From the NCBI GenBank assembly GCA_016787265.1, contig JAEUVF010000008.1, forward strand, positions 248,001-312,000: DNA of 64,000 nt, in the 5' to 3' direction. The translations under genes were made by a program, and so were the position numbers. Under the pieces are notes generated by a model. It had not been told where the DNA came from and did not search any database. It saw only the letters and a list, made by a program, of their open reading frames with translations. This document shows, one piece after another, positions 1 through 9,289 of the stretch; the stretch's first letter is position 1, and the number at the start of each line of letters is the position of its first letter. The stretch is from Flavipsychrobacter sp. (GTDB taxonomy: Bacteria > Bacteroidota > Bacteroidia > Chitinophagales > Chitinophagaceae).

Positions 1-692
1 TCCTGGATGCGGATGATCTTATCCTTCCTGATAAACTAAGAGTACAACTTGAATTCCTGCGGTCCAATACAACTATTCACGTGGTGTACAGTTTATCGGA
101 ATGGTTCAAAGGAGATGATCCGGAACAGACTTTTCCGGTTCGGTTTCCAATTTATGAAGGTGATATTCTTACAAATCTATTATACGGAAATTTTATACAT
201 GTTAACTCTGTAATGATTCCTAAAAACCTGGTGATAGATGCCGGTGGTTTTGATGAGTCTTTTAAGGAGCTCGAAGACTGGGATCTATGGCTTAGATTGG
301 CTGTTTCTGATTTTCAATTCGCCTGCGTTCAGCAGATCTTGTCAAAAGTACGTGTGCATGCTGGCAGTATGACAAGTGACCAGTTAAAGATGAATCGAAC
401 AATGGTGCGGGTGTTAGAGAAAAATAAAACAGCCATACTAAAAAATAGCATTCGTCTTCCCAATATAAAAGCAGCTTTTTATAAAGCTCTTCTGAATTTT
501 TGCCTGTTGGCTAACCTGCAGAAGGCCTTCAGGATTTATTTTCTTGAAGCAAATAGGGAAGTTGGTTCCAGGTTTCTGCTCCCCGGTATCAAAATTTTAC
601 TGAAGCGGATACGTTCTGTTTTTTATACCCCTGTTAATCAAACAACAAAAGAATTAGAGCATGTCTGGAAAGACAACAGAGCAGCTGGTTAG
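1..692 (+). CDS. Family 2 glycosyltransferase, 5' end outside window
   Basis: The open frame runs back to base 3 without a start, so the gene begins upstream of the window. The first visible residues, LDADD, form the metal/nucleotide-sugar binding DxD of GT-A enzymes. About 75 residues later comes the acceptor-site block GGFDESFKELEDWDLWLRL with the ED pair typical of GT2. The enzyme would transfer a sugar from a nucleotide donor onto a growing polysaccharide at the inner face of the membrane; donor and acceptor cannot be told. The C-terminal ~90 residues are basic and unrelated to the catalytic fold. It overlaps the next gene by 32 bases, so the two are probably translated together. Confidence 0.85.
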   Translation, partial: LDADDLILPDKLRVQLEFLRSNTTIHVVYSLSEWFKGDDPEQTFPVRFPIYEGDILTNLLYGNFIHVNSVMIPKNLVIDAGGFDESFKELEDWDLWLRLAVSDFQFACVQQILSKVRVHAGSMTSDQLKMNRTMVRVLEKNKTAILKNSIRLPNIKAAFYKALLNFCLLANLQKAFRIYFLEANREVGSRFLLPGIKILLKRIRSVFYTPVNQTTKELEHVWKDNRAAG

Positions 693-1593
693 TTTTGTTA
701 TTGTCACTTATAACTGTTCTGACCTGGCAGGGGAATGTGTAAACAGCGTACTGCAATTTGGAACCGGAAATGTAATCGTAGTGGATAATGCCTCAACGGA
801 CAACACCAGAGAAGTATTAAAGCCATTTGAGGATCGTTTAACATTGATTCTGAATGATCATAATCTTGGTTACACCATTGCTTGTAACCAGGGTATTAAG
901 GCCGCCGCTGCTGAATATATTTTTCTCCTTAACCCGGATGCTTATCTCAAAGATGATAGTTGGAAAAAGTTGCTTGAGCAGCTTGAAAGGGATCCGTCAG
1001 TAGATGCGATGGCACCCAATTTATATTACCCAAATGGAGTAATCCAGAATTATATCAGACGATTTCCATCGATAAATGCTTTGCTGGTTGAGTTTTTTGT
1101 GCCTGCCAGCTGGTGGAAGAAATTTTCCGCCTATCGTTATTATACCTGTGAAGACCTGGATCTGTCAAAATCTCAACCATTAGAACAGCCTGCCGGAGCT
1201 GCATTGCTTTTTCGGGCAAACTATCTAATGGATGAACGTTTTTTTATTTATGGGTCTGATCTGGAGTTGTGTAAGAGAATCTGGAACAATGATAAAAAAA
1301 TCCTGTTGGAACCCACTTCTGCAGTTTTTCATCACCAGTCTAAAGGTGGAACCGGATCCGGAAATCCAACGGTACGTTCCTGGCTCCAGTTGGATGCCTT
1401 ATATGGGTACGGTCTATACTTTAAAGAACACCGGGGGACTTTATATTATCTATGGTATAAAATTGTTTTCTCTGTTGCATTGGGTGGAATCGCTCTTCTT
1501 TATCTGTTATCCGGGAAATCTGATTGGAGATCCAAAGCGAAACGGTTTACGGGTTTTATGGGAAATAAGAACTTCAGGCACTTTAAATCATAA
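661..1593 (+). CDS. Family 2 glycosyltransferase, rhamnosyltransferase-like
   Basis: 310 residues. N-terminal GT-A fold: VSFVIVTYN near residue 10, VDNASTDNT at 41-49, and NPDAY at 91-95 in place of the classical DxD, as in many rhamnosyltransferase-like GT2 proteins. An FFIYGSDLELCKR block near 205-220 supplies the acidic acceptor-site pair. A hydrophobic stretch near residues 265-285 (IVFSVALGGIALLYLL) may anchor it in the membrane. It overlaps the upstream GT2 and is followed after 2 bases by another GT2, so it sits inside a polysaccharide operon. Specificity is not predictable from sequence. Confidence 0.87.
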   Translation: MSGKTTEQLVSFVIVTYNCSDLAGECVNSVLQFGTGNVIVVDNASTDNTREVLKPFEDRLTLILNDHNLGYTIACNQGIKAAAAEYIFLLNPDAYLKDDSWKKLLEQLERDPSVDAMAPNLYYPNGVIQNYIRRFPSINALLVEFFVPASWWKKFSAYRYYTCEDLDLSKSQPLEQPAGAALLFRANYLMDERFFIYGSDLELCKRIWNNDKKILLEPTSAVFHHQSKGGTGSGNPTVRSWLQLDALYGYGLYFKEHRGTLYYLWYKIVFSVALGGIALLYLLSGKSDWRSKAKRFTGFMGNKNFRHFKS

Positions 1594-1595
1594 CG

Positions 1596-2474
1596 GTGAA
1601 TATCTATACTATAATAGTTCATTATAACACGCCGGAAGAAGTTGTTCTATTAACGGAAGATTTGATAAATGCAGGTGTGCCAAATCATCATATAATAATT
1701 GTTGATAACCTTTCTGAAGAAACAGCTTTGCACCTGCTTCAAAACAGACTGGCAAAGTGGGAACAGGTGTATGTTTTACCACAGCAGAAAAATGGTGGAT
1801 TTGGATATGGTGTCAACCGTGCCGTTGAATTTATTTCCACTTCTGAACAGGATGCATATATGCATGTTGTGAACAGTGATGCCAGGGTGAACAATCTGAA
1901 TTATCTTATAGAATTGTCAACTTACCTGGATAATCATCCTTCAGTTGTTATGGTTGGCCCCAGAGTGTTAGAGAAAGATGGTACCACTGTACAGAATACG
2001 ATTTTACCTATTACTACCGTTTCCAATGTATTTTCTTTCAGAAAAAAATACTCCTGCATCAATCACAGTGCCAACGCCAATAATCCTATTGCAGTAGATT
2101 GCCTTAATGGTGTTTGTTTTATGGTACGAATGTCTGCATTTAAACGGGCAGGGGGATTCGATGAGCAATATTTCATGTACAATGAAGAACAGGATCTTTG
2201 TTTTAACCTGAAAAAATCAGGTGGGCAGATTTATTTTCTACCGGTGGATAGTATCGTTCATGATGGAGGGAGTTTATTGGAACAGGAAAAGCCAGATTGG
2301 CGCTTTTTGTATAAGCGTAGAAATATTGTTCTCTTTTTAAGAAAACATCATAGCAGGATGGCTTCCATTTTTATGGCCTTTGTTTTCGCTGTCAGCTCTA
2401 TTCCTAAGTTTCTGCGGCACCCATCTTCAATTACCTGGTTTTCTTTTATAAAAGCGGTATGGTCGGTCGCATAA
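1596..2474 (+). CDS. Family 2 glycosyltransferase
   Basis: 292 residues with a GTG start two bases after the preceding stop. It has the GT2 pattern: IIVHYNTP at the N-terminus, VDNLS near 37, a VVNSDARV segment in the DxD position and GGFDEQYFMYNEEQDLCFNL as the acceptor/catalytic acidic block. The C-terminus is hydrophobic (residues ~255-285), suggesting membrane association. This is the third GT2 in a row; such runs usually encode successive sugar additions to a lipid-linked repeat unit. The 3' end overlaps the next gene by 16 bases. The product sugar is unknown. Confidence 0.85.
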   Translation: MNIYTIIVHYNTPEEVVLLTEDLINAGVPNHHIIIVDNLSEETALHLLQNRLAKWEQVYVLPQQKNGGFGYGVNRAVEFISTSEQDAYMHVVNSDARVNNLNYLIELSTYLDNHPSVVMVGPRVLEKDGTTVQNTILPITTVSNVFSFRKKYSCINHSANANNPIAVDCLNGVCFMVRMSAFKRAGGFDEQYFMYNEEQDLCFNLKKSGGQIYFLPVDSIVHDGGSLLEQEKPDWRFLYKRRNIVLFLRKHHSRMASIFMAFVFAVSSIPKFLRHPSSITWFSFIKAVWSVA

Positions 2475-5056
2475 TTTTGAGTATATATTTTCTGTTGATA
2501 TGTTACCGTCCTCTGGCGCAGGTAAAAAAACCTGTTGTACACTTCAGTTTCGAGCAGGCAGATTTCAAGAAGGCAAATGAGGGGAACTATGTTTTACGCT
2601 CCGCTGGTGGCGAATGTACTATCAAACCGGTAAGTGGGATCAAGGGAGAAGGCGTTCGGTTTGAAGGGAAAAACTGCCTGGTTTCCAGCAATATATTAAA
2701 TGCAGTTACAGGGGATGCATTTGCGCTGGCATTTTATTTTAAAGGAAACAGGTTTGAATTTGTCAGTTATCCCAAACAACACTTCGCCGTTAGTTTTGAT
2801 TATCCGTATTTCAGTTTTACTATCAGTACCCGTCAGCAGGGTAAAATCGTTCGTGAATTTTATAAAACAGAGCTGACTGGTTCCGGTGCACAAAGCTATG
2901 ATCATTACAATGATGGTAACTGGCATTCGGTTGTATTTAATTTCAGTAGCCGGTTGGGAAGAAGGGAAATCTGGGCTGATGGCATTCTTATAAATGAACC
3001 AACTGCAGTTCTTCCAAAGGGTAAAACTGTATTGTTTGAGCCTTTCGATGGATTCAAGCAGAATTTTCAATTGGATGAATTGAAATTGTTTAATCAGTAT
3101 CTGGATAGCACTTCAATAAGGGAGTTTTCCGGAAATCCCCAAAAATCGCATCTAACTTCTTCATTGGATACAGCCCAGTATGCCCCTGGCTTCCCCAATT
3201 ATTCAGTTTCGCTACTGAATCAATTAAAACGTTTTCCTGCTCCACGTTATGCATCCGGACATGGATTGCACAGGAATGTGTCTTGGATGGATATAAATTA
3301 CCTGAGTGAACGTACTGCTAATACTGCTGTTGAGATTGAAACGGAAATGTATAAACGCTGGCATTATTATCTTGATGTTCCCTTATTAAGATCAGATACT
3401 ACAACTGCAGCAAGAATTTATAATGATACCAGTACAGTTCCTGGGGCGTTGGTTCGTTTGGCCAACCGGCAGCCTTCCTGGGATTATTCGGTAATTTCAA
3501 TGCAGGCGCAGATTCAGCCCCGTCATGCAGGATACAACTCCGATAAACCTTTTATTTCTTCACAACAGCTGCCTGATAAAAATTACCTAAGGGGAAAAGA
3601 GGGGAAGCCAATAATTGTGAATGGGAGAAAAATTTTGTCGCCATTGATGGACAAAAAAATCATGGTACAGGATGCGGAAACCGTTCGTTTTTATCTGAAC
3701 CAACTTACCCGGAATCTAAAACGTCCTCCTGCACTCATTACTGAAAACGGAGAAGTTTTTGGTGCCGCATACAGAGAAAATCTGCTGCGGCAGGATCCAC
3801 TTGTCTGGGAGGATTTTCAAAAAAGCAGGTTAACCAGAACTGAATATTTTGGGAAATTCCAACAGGAAATGGAGGAGCAATTTCGTTCTGTTGTAATGAA
3901 AGGGATGCCTAAAACCACCCTTTTTTCCATCTTCCAGGTATCTGCAGTTCAACCTGATTTTTGGGGAGCTTACAAGTTTCGCAGAAGCGTAAACCGGATG
4001 CCGGATGGTAGTATTCGATCCACACCTGATTTTTATCCCTATACACCGGCTAACTGGCAATTGGCGATTGGCCCCTATAATGGATATGGCATGATTGCCA
4101 GAGGAAGGGTAATTGAAATTTCATTGGGTGATACGGATTTCTCCCCTTTTGTAGCAGCAGGATGGCTGGATGAAAAAGACAATATCCGACCTGCTCAATG
4201 GCTGGCCTTACTGAAATCAATGGTGATGTTAGGCGCTGATTTTTTTTATGTTGGTTACTTTAACGTTACCGGGCCTGGAGGAAAATGGCCAAATGGTGTT
4301 GGTCCCTATGATCCGAAGGGATATGCCTACCAGGTGGCTATTCCAGGATATGCGCAAGCTATCAGAAGCCAGGTGTCGGAGTTTTTTGGTGAGGGTCGCT
4401 TGCTAAACCCCTCCAGCCAGTTTCGGTTTACAGCAAGTTCCATCAATGATTTGGTACTGGTTCGAAAAGTACATGATGCATGGTTGATTTATGGAAGCAT
4501 TCAGCCCAACAGCAACCAGGCAGCTAATGTGCCAGATAGCAGGGTCACTACAATTGAACTGGAACAGAAAAAAATCAGTTTCCCCATTAGGCGCCAGGGA
4601 AGTATGTTTATACTAAAAGCAATAGATAAAGCCAATCCGGTTTTTTACCAAATAGATGCCTGGCATGAATTAACACATCCTTATTTCTGGTCAGGGAATT
4701 TGGAGTTGGAAGCAGAAAATATGAGCGTGGAGGAAGGTATAGCAACAATTGAAACAAATGCTTCCGGAACACTTGACTTTTCGGCTTTTACCAGTTTCCG
4801 AAACATGCGGACTGGTGCGCGATTGAGTTATATGTTTGATGGAATGGAGCAGCTGCAGTTCAAAACGGCAACATTAAGTTTATGGGAAAAAGGTAGTAAG
4901 CCGGTAGAAATCGCCTGGAAACTTGGTAAGCATACTGGTAGTTGGAAAGGTATTCCGGAAAAAACAGTTGTCATACAATTAACCGGGAATGGTAAGCTGG
5001 AGCTTACGTTAAAATCAGGCACTATGAAGCTGGATAAAATTGTTTTGAAACCATGA
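2459..5056 (+). CDS. Secreted LamG-domain protein with unrecognised central domain
   Basis: 865 residues. An N-terminal signal peptide (about residues 1-21, ending PLAQ) predicts export. Residues ~25-230 look like a LamG/concanavalin-type beta sandwich (FSFEQADF, DGNWHSVVFNFSS, LDELKLFNQYLD). The centre (~270-700) is not a family I recognise; aromatic-rich segments such as GYFNVTGPGGKWPNGVGPYD and an ALITENGEVFGAAY segment would fit a glycoside-hydrolase-like barrel, but no catalytic pair can be named. The last ~120 residues resemble a carbohydrate-binding beta sandwich. It overlaps genes on both sides (16 and 4 bases), so it is part of the glycosyltransferase operon. A polysaccharide-processing or -binding role is inference from context. 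Confidence 0.7.
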   Translation: MVGRIILSIYFLLICYRPLAQVKKPVVHFSFEQADFKKANEGNYVLRSAGGECTIKPVSGIKGEGVRFEGKNCLVSSNILNAVTGDAFALAFYFKGNRFEFVSYPKQHFAVSFDYPYFSFTISTRQQGKIVREFYKTELTGSGAQSYDHYNDGNWHSVVFNFSSRLGRREIWADGILINEPTAVLPKGKTVLFEPFDGFKQNFQLDELKLFNQYLDSTSIREFSGNPQKSHLTSSLDTAQYAPGFPNYSVSLLNQLKRFPAPRYASGHGLHRNVSWMDINYLSERTANTAVEIETEMYKRWHYYLDVPLLRSDTTTAARIYNDTSTVPGALVRLANRQPSWDYSVISMQAQIQPRHAGYNSDKPFISSQQLPDKNYLRGKEGKPIIVNGRKILSPLMDKKIMVQDAETVRFYLNQLTRNLKRPPALITENGEVFGAAYRENLLRQDPLVWEDFQKSRLTRTEYFGKFQQEMEEQFRSVVMKGMPKTTLFSIFQVSAVQPDFWGAYKFRRSVNRMPDGSIRSTPDFYPYTPANWQLAIGPYNGYGMIARGRVIEISLGDTDFSPFVAAGWLDEKDNIRPAQWLALLKSMVMLGADFFYVGYFNVTGPGGKWPNGVGPYDPKGYAYQVAIPGYAQAIRSQVSEFFGEGRLLNPSSQFRFTASSINDLVLVRKVHDAWLIYGSIQPNSNQAANVPDSRVTTIELEQKKISFPIRRQGSMFILKAIDKANPVFYQIDAWHELTHPYFWSGNLELEAENMSVEEGIATIETNASGTLDFSAFTSFRNMRTGARLSYMFDGMEQLQFKTATLSLWEKGSKPVEIAWKLGKHTGSWKGIPEKTVVIQLTGNGKLELTLKSGTMKLDKIVLKP

Positions 5057-6105
5057 AGAGATCCTATCTTTTTTTGTATACAGAACTGGCAGGTTATACA
5101 ATCGCCTGTTTAAAAGCACTCAAAGCCTCCGATCCGGATTGTAGCATTACCGTTATTCATTTTCCTGTCAATAAGCAAGCGCCCTTTCTATTTGACTTCA
5201 GCTCAATTGGAGATTTCCGGTCTGTTCAGGATATAGAATCCTATTCAGCTCTAAAGGCCTTGTGTAACCAGGTTCAACCTTCTCATATTGTATGCTCGGG
5301 CTGGATAAAAAAGGAATATGTTCGACTCTGTTTTGCATGGCGAAAAAAAGCGGTAACCGTACTCTGTTTTGATAATCACCTGGAAAAAAATTTGAAACAA
5401 TGGGTGTGGAGATTCACCGGAGCCCCTGTTCTGAGAAAGATCTTCAGCCAACTATGGTTACCGGGTGAAAGACAGTGTGAATATGCCCGTTTTCTGGGTT
5501 TCAATGATAAAACGATTCATACTGGATTTTACTCTTGTGATTTGCCAGTATTCACAGAAAAGGGGAAAAAGGTACTGCCAGTGAAGGCCGCAAGTTTTCC
5601 TAAAGTTCTTTTATGCGTTGCCAGGTATGTTCCCGAAAAAGCATATGCTGAATTGTGGGACGCGTTTATTTCCTGGCAGGAACAGGAACCTTCGTCCTGG
5701 GAGCTTTGGTGTGTGGGAGCCGGACCAGGCTATGAATCCCGACTGTTACATCCAAAAATCAAACATCTGGGATTTATACAACCCAATGAAATGGATTTAA
5801 TTATTGAAAAAGCAGGCGTATTTGTTTTAATCAGCAAGTTTGAACCCTGGGGAGTGGCCGTTCACGAATTCGCGGCTGCAGGATTTCCACTTTTGCTAAG
5901 TGCGCAGGTTGGTGCTGCTGATACGTTCCTGAATAAAACGAATGGATGGTTAATTCCATCTCAGCAGCAAACCGAAATAGTTTCAGCATTCCGTTCAATA
6001 GCGGCACAATCTGATGAGGAATTGCTGGATAAAGCAACAAACAGCATGCAACTGGCAGCACGTATTTCACCTCAAACCTGGGCTCAAACGCTTATTGGTA
6101 TGTAG
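5053..6105 (+). CDS. GT4-like (GT-B fold) glycosyltransferase
   Basis: 350 residues, start overlapping the previous stop as ATGA. The C-terminal half carries the GT-B donor site: VLLCVARYVPEKAY near 185-200, WELWCVGAGPGYE near 215, and the E-x7-E motif region FEPWGVAVHEFAAAGFPLLLS near 260-280. The N-terminal half is divergent. It would act in the cytoplasm on a lipid-linked glycan. The 3' end overlaps the convergent membrane protein gene by 39 bases, so the two transcripts collide. Specificity is unknown. Confidence 0.82.
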   Translation: MKRSYLFLYTELAGYTIACLKALKASDPDCSITVIHFPVNKQAPFLFDFSSIGDFRSVQDIESYSALKALCNQVQPSHIVCSGWIKKEYVRLCFAWRKKAVTVLCFDNHLEKNLKQWVWRFTGAPVLRKIFSQLWLPGERQCEYARFLGFNDKTIHTGFYSCDLPVFTEKGKKVLPVKAASFPKVLLCVARYVPEKAYAELWDAFISWQEQEPSSWELWCVGAGPGYESRLLHPKIKHLGFIQPNEMDLIIEKAGVFVLISKFEPWGVAVHEFAAAGFPLLLSAQVGAADTFLNKTNGWLIPSQQQTEIVSAFRSIAAQSDEELLDKATNSMQLAARISPQTWAQTLIGM

Positions 6106-7389
6106 TACCGGATTGTTCACGAGTAATCTGTTGGTAACATAGTACATAAAGAAGAAGAAAAAGAAACCAATATTGATATAGTTGCCATTTCGAATCAGTC
6201 CCAATACAATGTAAATAAAGATGGCATAATTGATTGCTGCGATTTCCTTTCCTGCGGAAGATCTAATAGCAGATTTGGGTGCGAAATAATAGATGACGAA
6301 AAGCAGGAACAACACCGTTCCGAGCAGACCGGTTTCGGATAACAACCGCAAGAATCGGGAGTTGGCATCCTGCTGGTTCTGGGCTCCATAGCCTTTCAGA
6401 TAATTGGGTGGAAAGTATTTCAAAAAGGTACTTTCATAAATGAGTGGATGCGATCCAAGACCCGATCCGAACAATGGATTCTCCAGAAATGAATCCCGTG
6501 CAATTACGAAGTTTGAATAAAGCGCAAATGTACTGGAGTTGGATTTGCCTGCTTCCTTAACATCAATTTCTTTTGATAAAAACAGGGAGGTAGTATCATA
6601 ATATCGTTTATTGAACAGACTGATTGTATCAATCAGGTTCACAATAAGTAATACGATGGGGGCAATGATTAATGGTGCAAATACGAAACGGTTGCTTCTG
6701 GCATTGAAAAAGTTATTCAGATAAAGTGAAAAAAACACCGACAGACCAATGCCCATTAATGCAGTGGAGGAGTAGGTAACAAGATAACAGCCCAGTAAGG
6801 CCAGGTACCTGAATTTTAAATGTTTCCAGGTCCGTTGAAAATAACAGGTATAATAGGCCAATGCTGGTGTAATGGCCATGGCAAGGTAAAACGGCTCCCC
6901 CATGATTCCGTATTCCCGGATTATAAAGGGGGCCACCACTGAATATTGTGTCAGATGTATGCCTGCAATATGTAAGAAGTTGTCAAAGACTCCATGAAGC
7001 GCTACCAGAAAAGCAAAAAACAGGTAATATTCAAAAATCCGCCGGGCGTTGAATTTAAAAACTACAAAGATATTGTAAGATACCAGGCTGGTGAACACAA
7101 TGCCTAATAACTGTTTGAGGTAGGTAAATCCAAGTATTCCTTTGTACATCGTTACAAAAAATCCTGCAATGGCAATTGCGCCGAAACCAAGCAAAAACCA
7201 TTTTGGGGGAAGGAAAATTTTTTTGTTTTGATATATCAGAGATAAAAGAAAGAAAATGAAGGCAACATAGTAATAATAAAAATCAAACGGAAACCCTGCT
7301 CCCTGGATAGTTTTATCCAGGAAAACAGAAAAAATACATAATACTCCCAGCTTTTGAGTTAAATCCAGTTTGTCCGATTCTTTTTTCAT
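6067..7389 (-). CDS. O-antigen ligase/polymerase-like membrane protein
   Basis: 440 residues with about ten to twelve hydrophobic helices. A long periplasmic loop (about 265-345) contains SFLENPLFGSGLGSHPLIYE followed by ANSRFLRLLSETGLLGTVLF, the layout of the Wzy/WaaL (O-antigen ligase) family, in which a loop with conserved Arg/His residues joins glycan units. It is the only minus-strand gene in this part of the cluster: convergent and overlapping by 39 bases with the upstream glycosyltransferase, and divergent from asnB across 46 bases. Whether it polymerises repeat units or ligates glycan to lipid cannot be told by sequence. Confidence 0.8.
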   Translation of the reverse strand: MKKESDKLDLTQKLGVLCIFSVFLDKTIQGAGFPFDFYYYYVAFIFFLLSLIYQNKKIFLPPKWFLLGFGAIAIAGFFVTMYKGILGFTYLKQLLGIVFTSLVSYNIFVVFKFNARRIFEYYLFFAFLVALHGVFDNFLHIAGIHLTQYSVVAPFIIREYGIMGEPFYLAMAITPALAYYTCYFQRTWKHLKFRYLALLGCYLVTYSSTALMGIGLSVFFSLYLNNFFNARSNRFVFAPLIIAPIVLLIVNLIDTISLFNKRYYDTTSLFLSKEIDVKEAGKSNSSTFALYSNFVIARDSFLENPLFGSGLGSHPLIYESTFLKYFPPNYLKGYGAQNQQDANSRFLRLLSETGLLGTVLFLLFVIYYFAPKSAIRSSAGKEIAAINYAIFIYIVLGLIRNGNYINIGFFFFFFMYYVTNRLLVNNPVLHTNKRLSPGLR

Positions 7390-7435
7390 GCCTAGCTTGC
7401 AAATTAAACTTAATTAGAATTCAAATTTCCTTTAA

Positions 7436-9289
7436 ATGTGTGGCATAGCCGGCATACTCTCTTTTACGAATTCCACTGCACCGCTTGAACAAATCAACTC
7501 TATGACGGATGCTATCGCCCACCGTGGTCCGGACGCGGATGGTCATTTTGTGGAAGGCCGTATCGCCCTTGGACACCGCCGCCTGTCGATCATAGATCTT
7601 AGCCCATCCGGTAACCAACCATTTAGCAGTGCCAACAACCGCTACCAGCTTGTATTTAATGGGGAGCTCTATAATTTCAAGGAAGTAAAAGCGACGATAA
7701 CAGATCATTCCTTCAAAAGTACCGGCGACACCGAAGTGCTGGTAGAAGCATGGAGCCGCTGGGGATTAGCTGCTCTACCCAAATTCAAAGGAATGTTTGC
7801 TTTCGCGATCTGGGACCACCAGGAGGAAACACTCTGGCTGGTGCGCGACCGCCTCGGGGTCAAACCCCTCTATTATGCTGAACAGTCTAACTGCCTCTTA
7901 TTTGCTTCTGAAATTCGTTCCATACTCGCAAGCGGGTTGGTTAAAAAAGAATTGAATACCGATGCGCTGGCAGGGTTTTTCCGTTACCAGTCGGTTCCCG
8001 GCCCGGATACGATCATTAAAGGCATCCGGGAATTGAAAGCCGGTTGCTGGATGAAAATCAAAGATGGTAAACTTGAAAGTGGTAGCTGGTGGGATATACA
8101 ATCCCACAGTACGTTTACCCCACCTGCATCAAGACAACAAGCACAGTCGGAAATCCTCCGCCTGCTTCGCTCTGCTGTAGAACAGCGGCTGGTGAGTGAT
8201 GTTCCAGTTGGTGCTTTTTTATCCGGTGGTATCGACTCCAGTGCTGTGGTCGCATTGATGGCAGAAGTAAGCAATCGCCCCCCTGAAACTTTTAATATCA
8301 GCTTCAGTGAAAAAGGATTTGATGAAAGCGGTTATGCAGAACTGGTAGCAAAAAAATTCAACACCCGGCATCATACCATTTTACAAAAGCCGGAGTATAT
8401 GCTGGACAACCTGCTGCCGGCACTTGCAGCTATGGATACACCCAGTGGCGATGGTATTAACAGCTATGTGGTGTCCAAAGCTATCCGCGAGGCTGGGATC
8501 ACAGTAGCACTTTCTGGAATAGGAGGAGATGAATTATTTGCAGGTTATCCGTTTTTCCGGCAGTTCAGACAGGTTCAAAAATATAAATACGCCTGGGCAT
8601 TGACGACACCGGTTCGCAAGTTGATGGCATCCCTGCTGGGCAGTGGATCCAGCCGTAAAGACCGCCTGAAACAACTGCTGCAGGTTCCATCACCGCAAAT
8701 AGAAAACCTTTATCCCATATTCAGGCAGATCATTACGCCCGCTGCCCATCAAAAATTAATTCGCATCGGGTTGCCTGCCGCAGATCCCGTTCAACGGGCG
8801 CTTCAAAACCTGGAACGTCTGCACGATTTTCCGGAATACTCACAGGTATCTATAGCCGAATACCTGGGTTATACTCAATATACTTTATTGAAAGATACGG
8901 ATCAGATGAGCATGGCCGTTAGCCTGGAAGTGAGAGAGCCATTTTTTGATCACGAATTGATCGAGTACGTATTACAGATTCCCGATCAGCTGAAAGAACC
9001 GGAATTTCCGAAGCAGTTGCTGGTGGAATCCCTGGGTGAACGCCTGCCCCATGAGGTTGTTCATCGCCGTAAACAGGGTTTCGTTTTTCCCTGGGAACAA
9101 TGGATGAAAACTACCTTACGCAGTTTCTGCGAAGCAGAAATCCAGGAGCTGTCGAAGCGTGATTTTATCAATGGGCGGGCTCTTCAGCTGCAATGGCAAC
9201 AGTTTCTGAAAGGAGATACTTCGATCCGCTGGATTGAGCTTTGGTTATTTATTATTTTATCGCACTGGCTGAAAAAAAATGAACTCTGA
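7436..9289 (+). CDS. asnB: Asparagine synthetase, glutamine-hydrolysing
   Basis: 617 residues. Cys2 (MCGIAGIL) is the N-terminal nucleophile of the class II glutamine amidotransferase domain; RGPD at 30-33 and NGELYN at 75-80 are its conserved blocks. The synthetase domain starts near 235 and has the ATP-pyrophosphatase loop SGGIDSS at 263-269. It makes asparagine from aspartate, ATP and glutamine. AsnB-type proteins are frequent in bacterial surface-polysaccharide clusters, where they may instead amidate a sugar acid; with a UDP-hexosaminuronate-type dehydrogenase at 14.6 kb that alternative is plausible but inferred. It overlaps the next gene by 11 bases. Confidence 0.92.
   Translation: MCGIAGILSFTNSTAPLEQINSMTDAIAHRGPDADGHFVEGRIALGHRRLSIIDLSPSGNQPFSSANNRYQLVFNGELYNFKEVKATITDHSFKSTGDTEVLVEAWSRWGLAALPKFKGMFAFAIWDHQEETLWLVRDRLGVKPLYYAEQSNCLLFASEIRSILASGLVKKELNTDALAGFFRYQSVPGPDTIIKGIRELKAGCWMKIKDGKLESGSWWDIQSHSTFTPPASRQQAQSEILRLLRSAVEQRLVSDVPVGAFLSGGIDSSAVVALMAEVSNRPPETFNISFSEKGFDESGYAELVAKKFNTRHHTILQKPEYMLDNLLPALAAMDTPSGDGINSYVVSKAIREAGITVALSGIGGDELFAGYPFFRQFRQVQKYKYAWALTTPVRKLMASLLGSGSSRKDRLKQLLQVPSPQIENLYPIFRQIITPAAHQKLIRIGLPAADPVQRALQNLERLHDFPEYSQVSIAEYLGYTQYTLLKDTDQMSMAVSLEVREPFFDHELIEYVLQIPDQLKEPEFPKQLLVESLGERLPHEVVHRRKQGFVFPWEQWMKTTLRSFCEAEIQELSKRDFINGRALQLQWQQFLKGDTSIRWIELWLFIILSHWLKKNEL

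Noticed and set aside
1232..1627. 131-codon open frame overlapping two GT2 genes
   Set aside because: Out of frame with both glycosyltransferases, with no motif of its own.
7399..7407. Minus-strand -7 promoter element for the O-antigen ligase-like gene
   Set aside because: The match to TAnnTTTGC is imperfect (TT for TA) and no -33 element is convincing.
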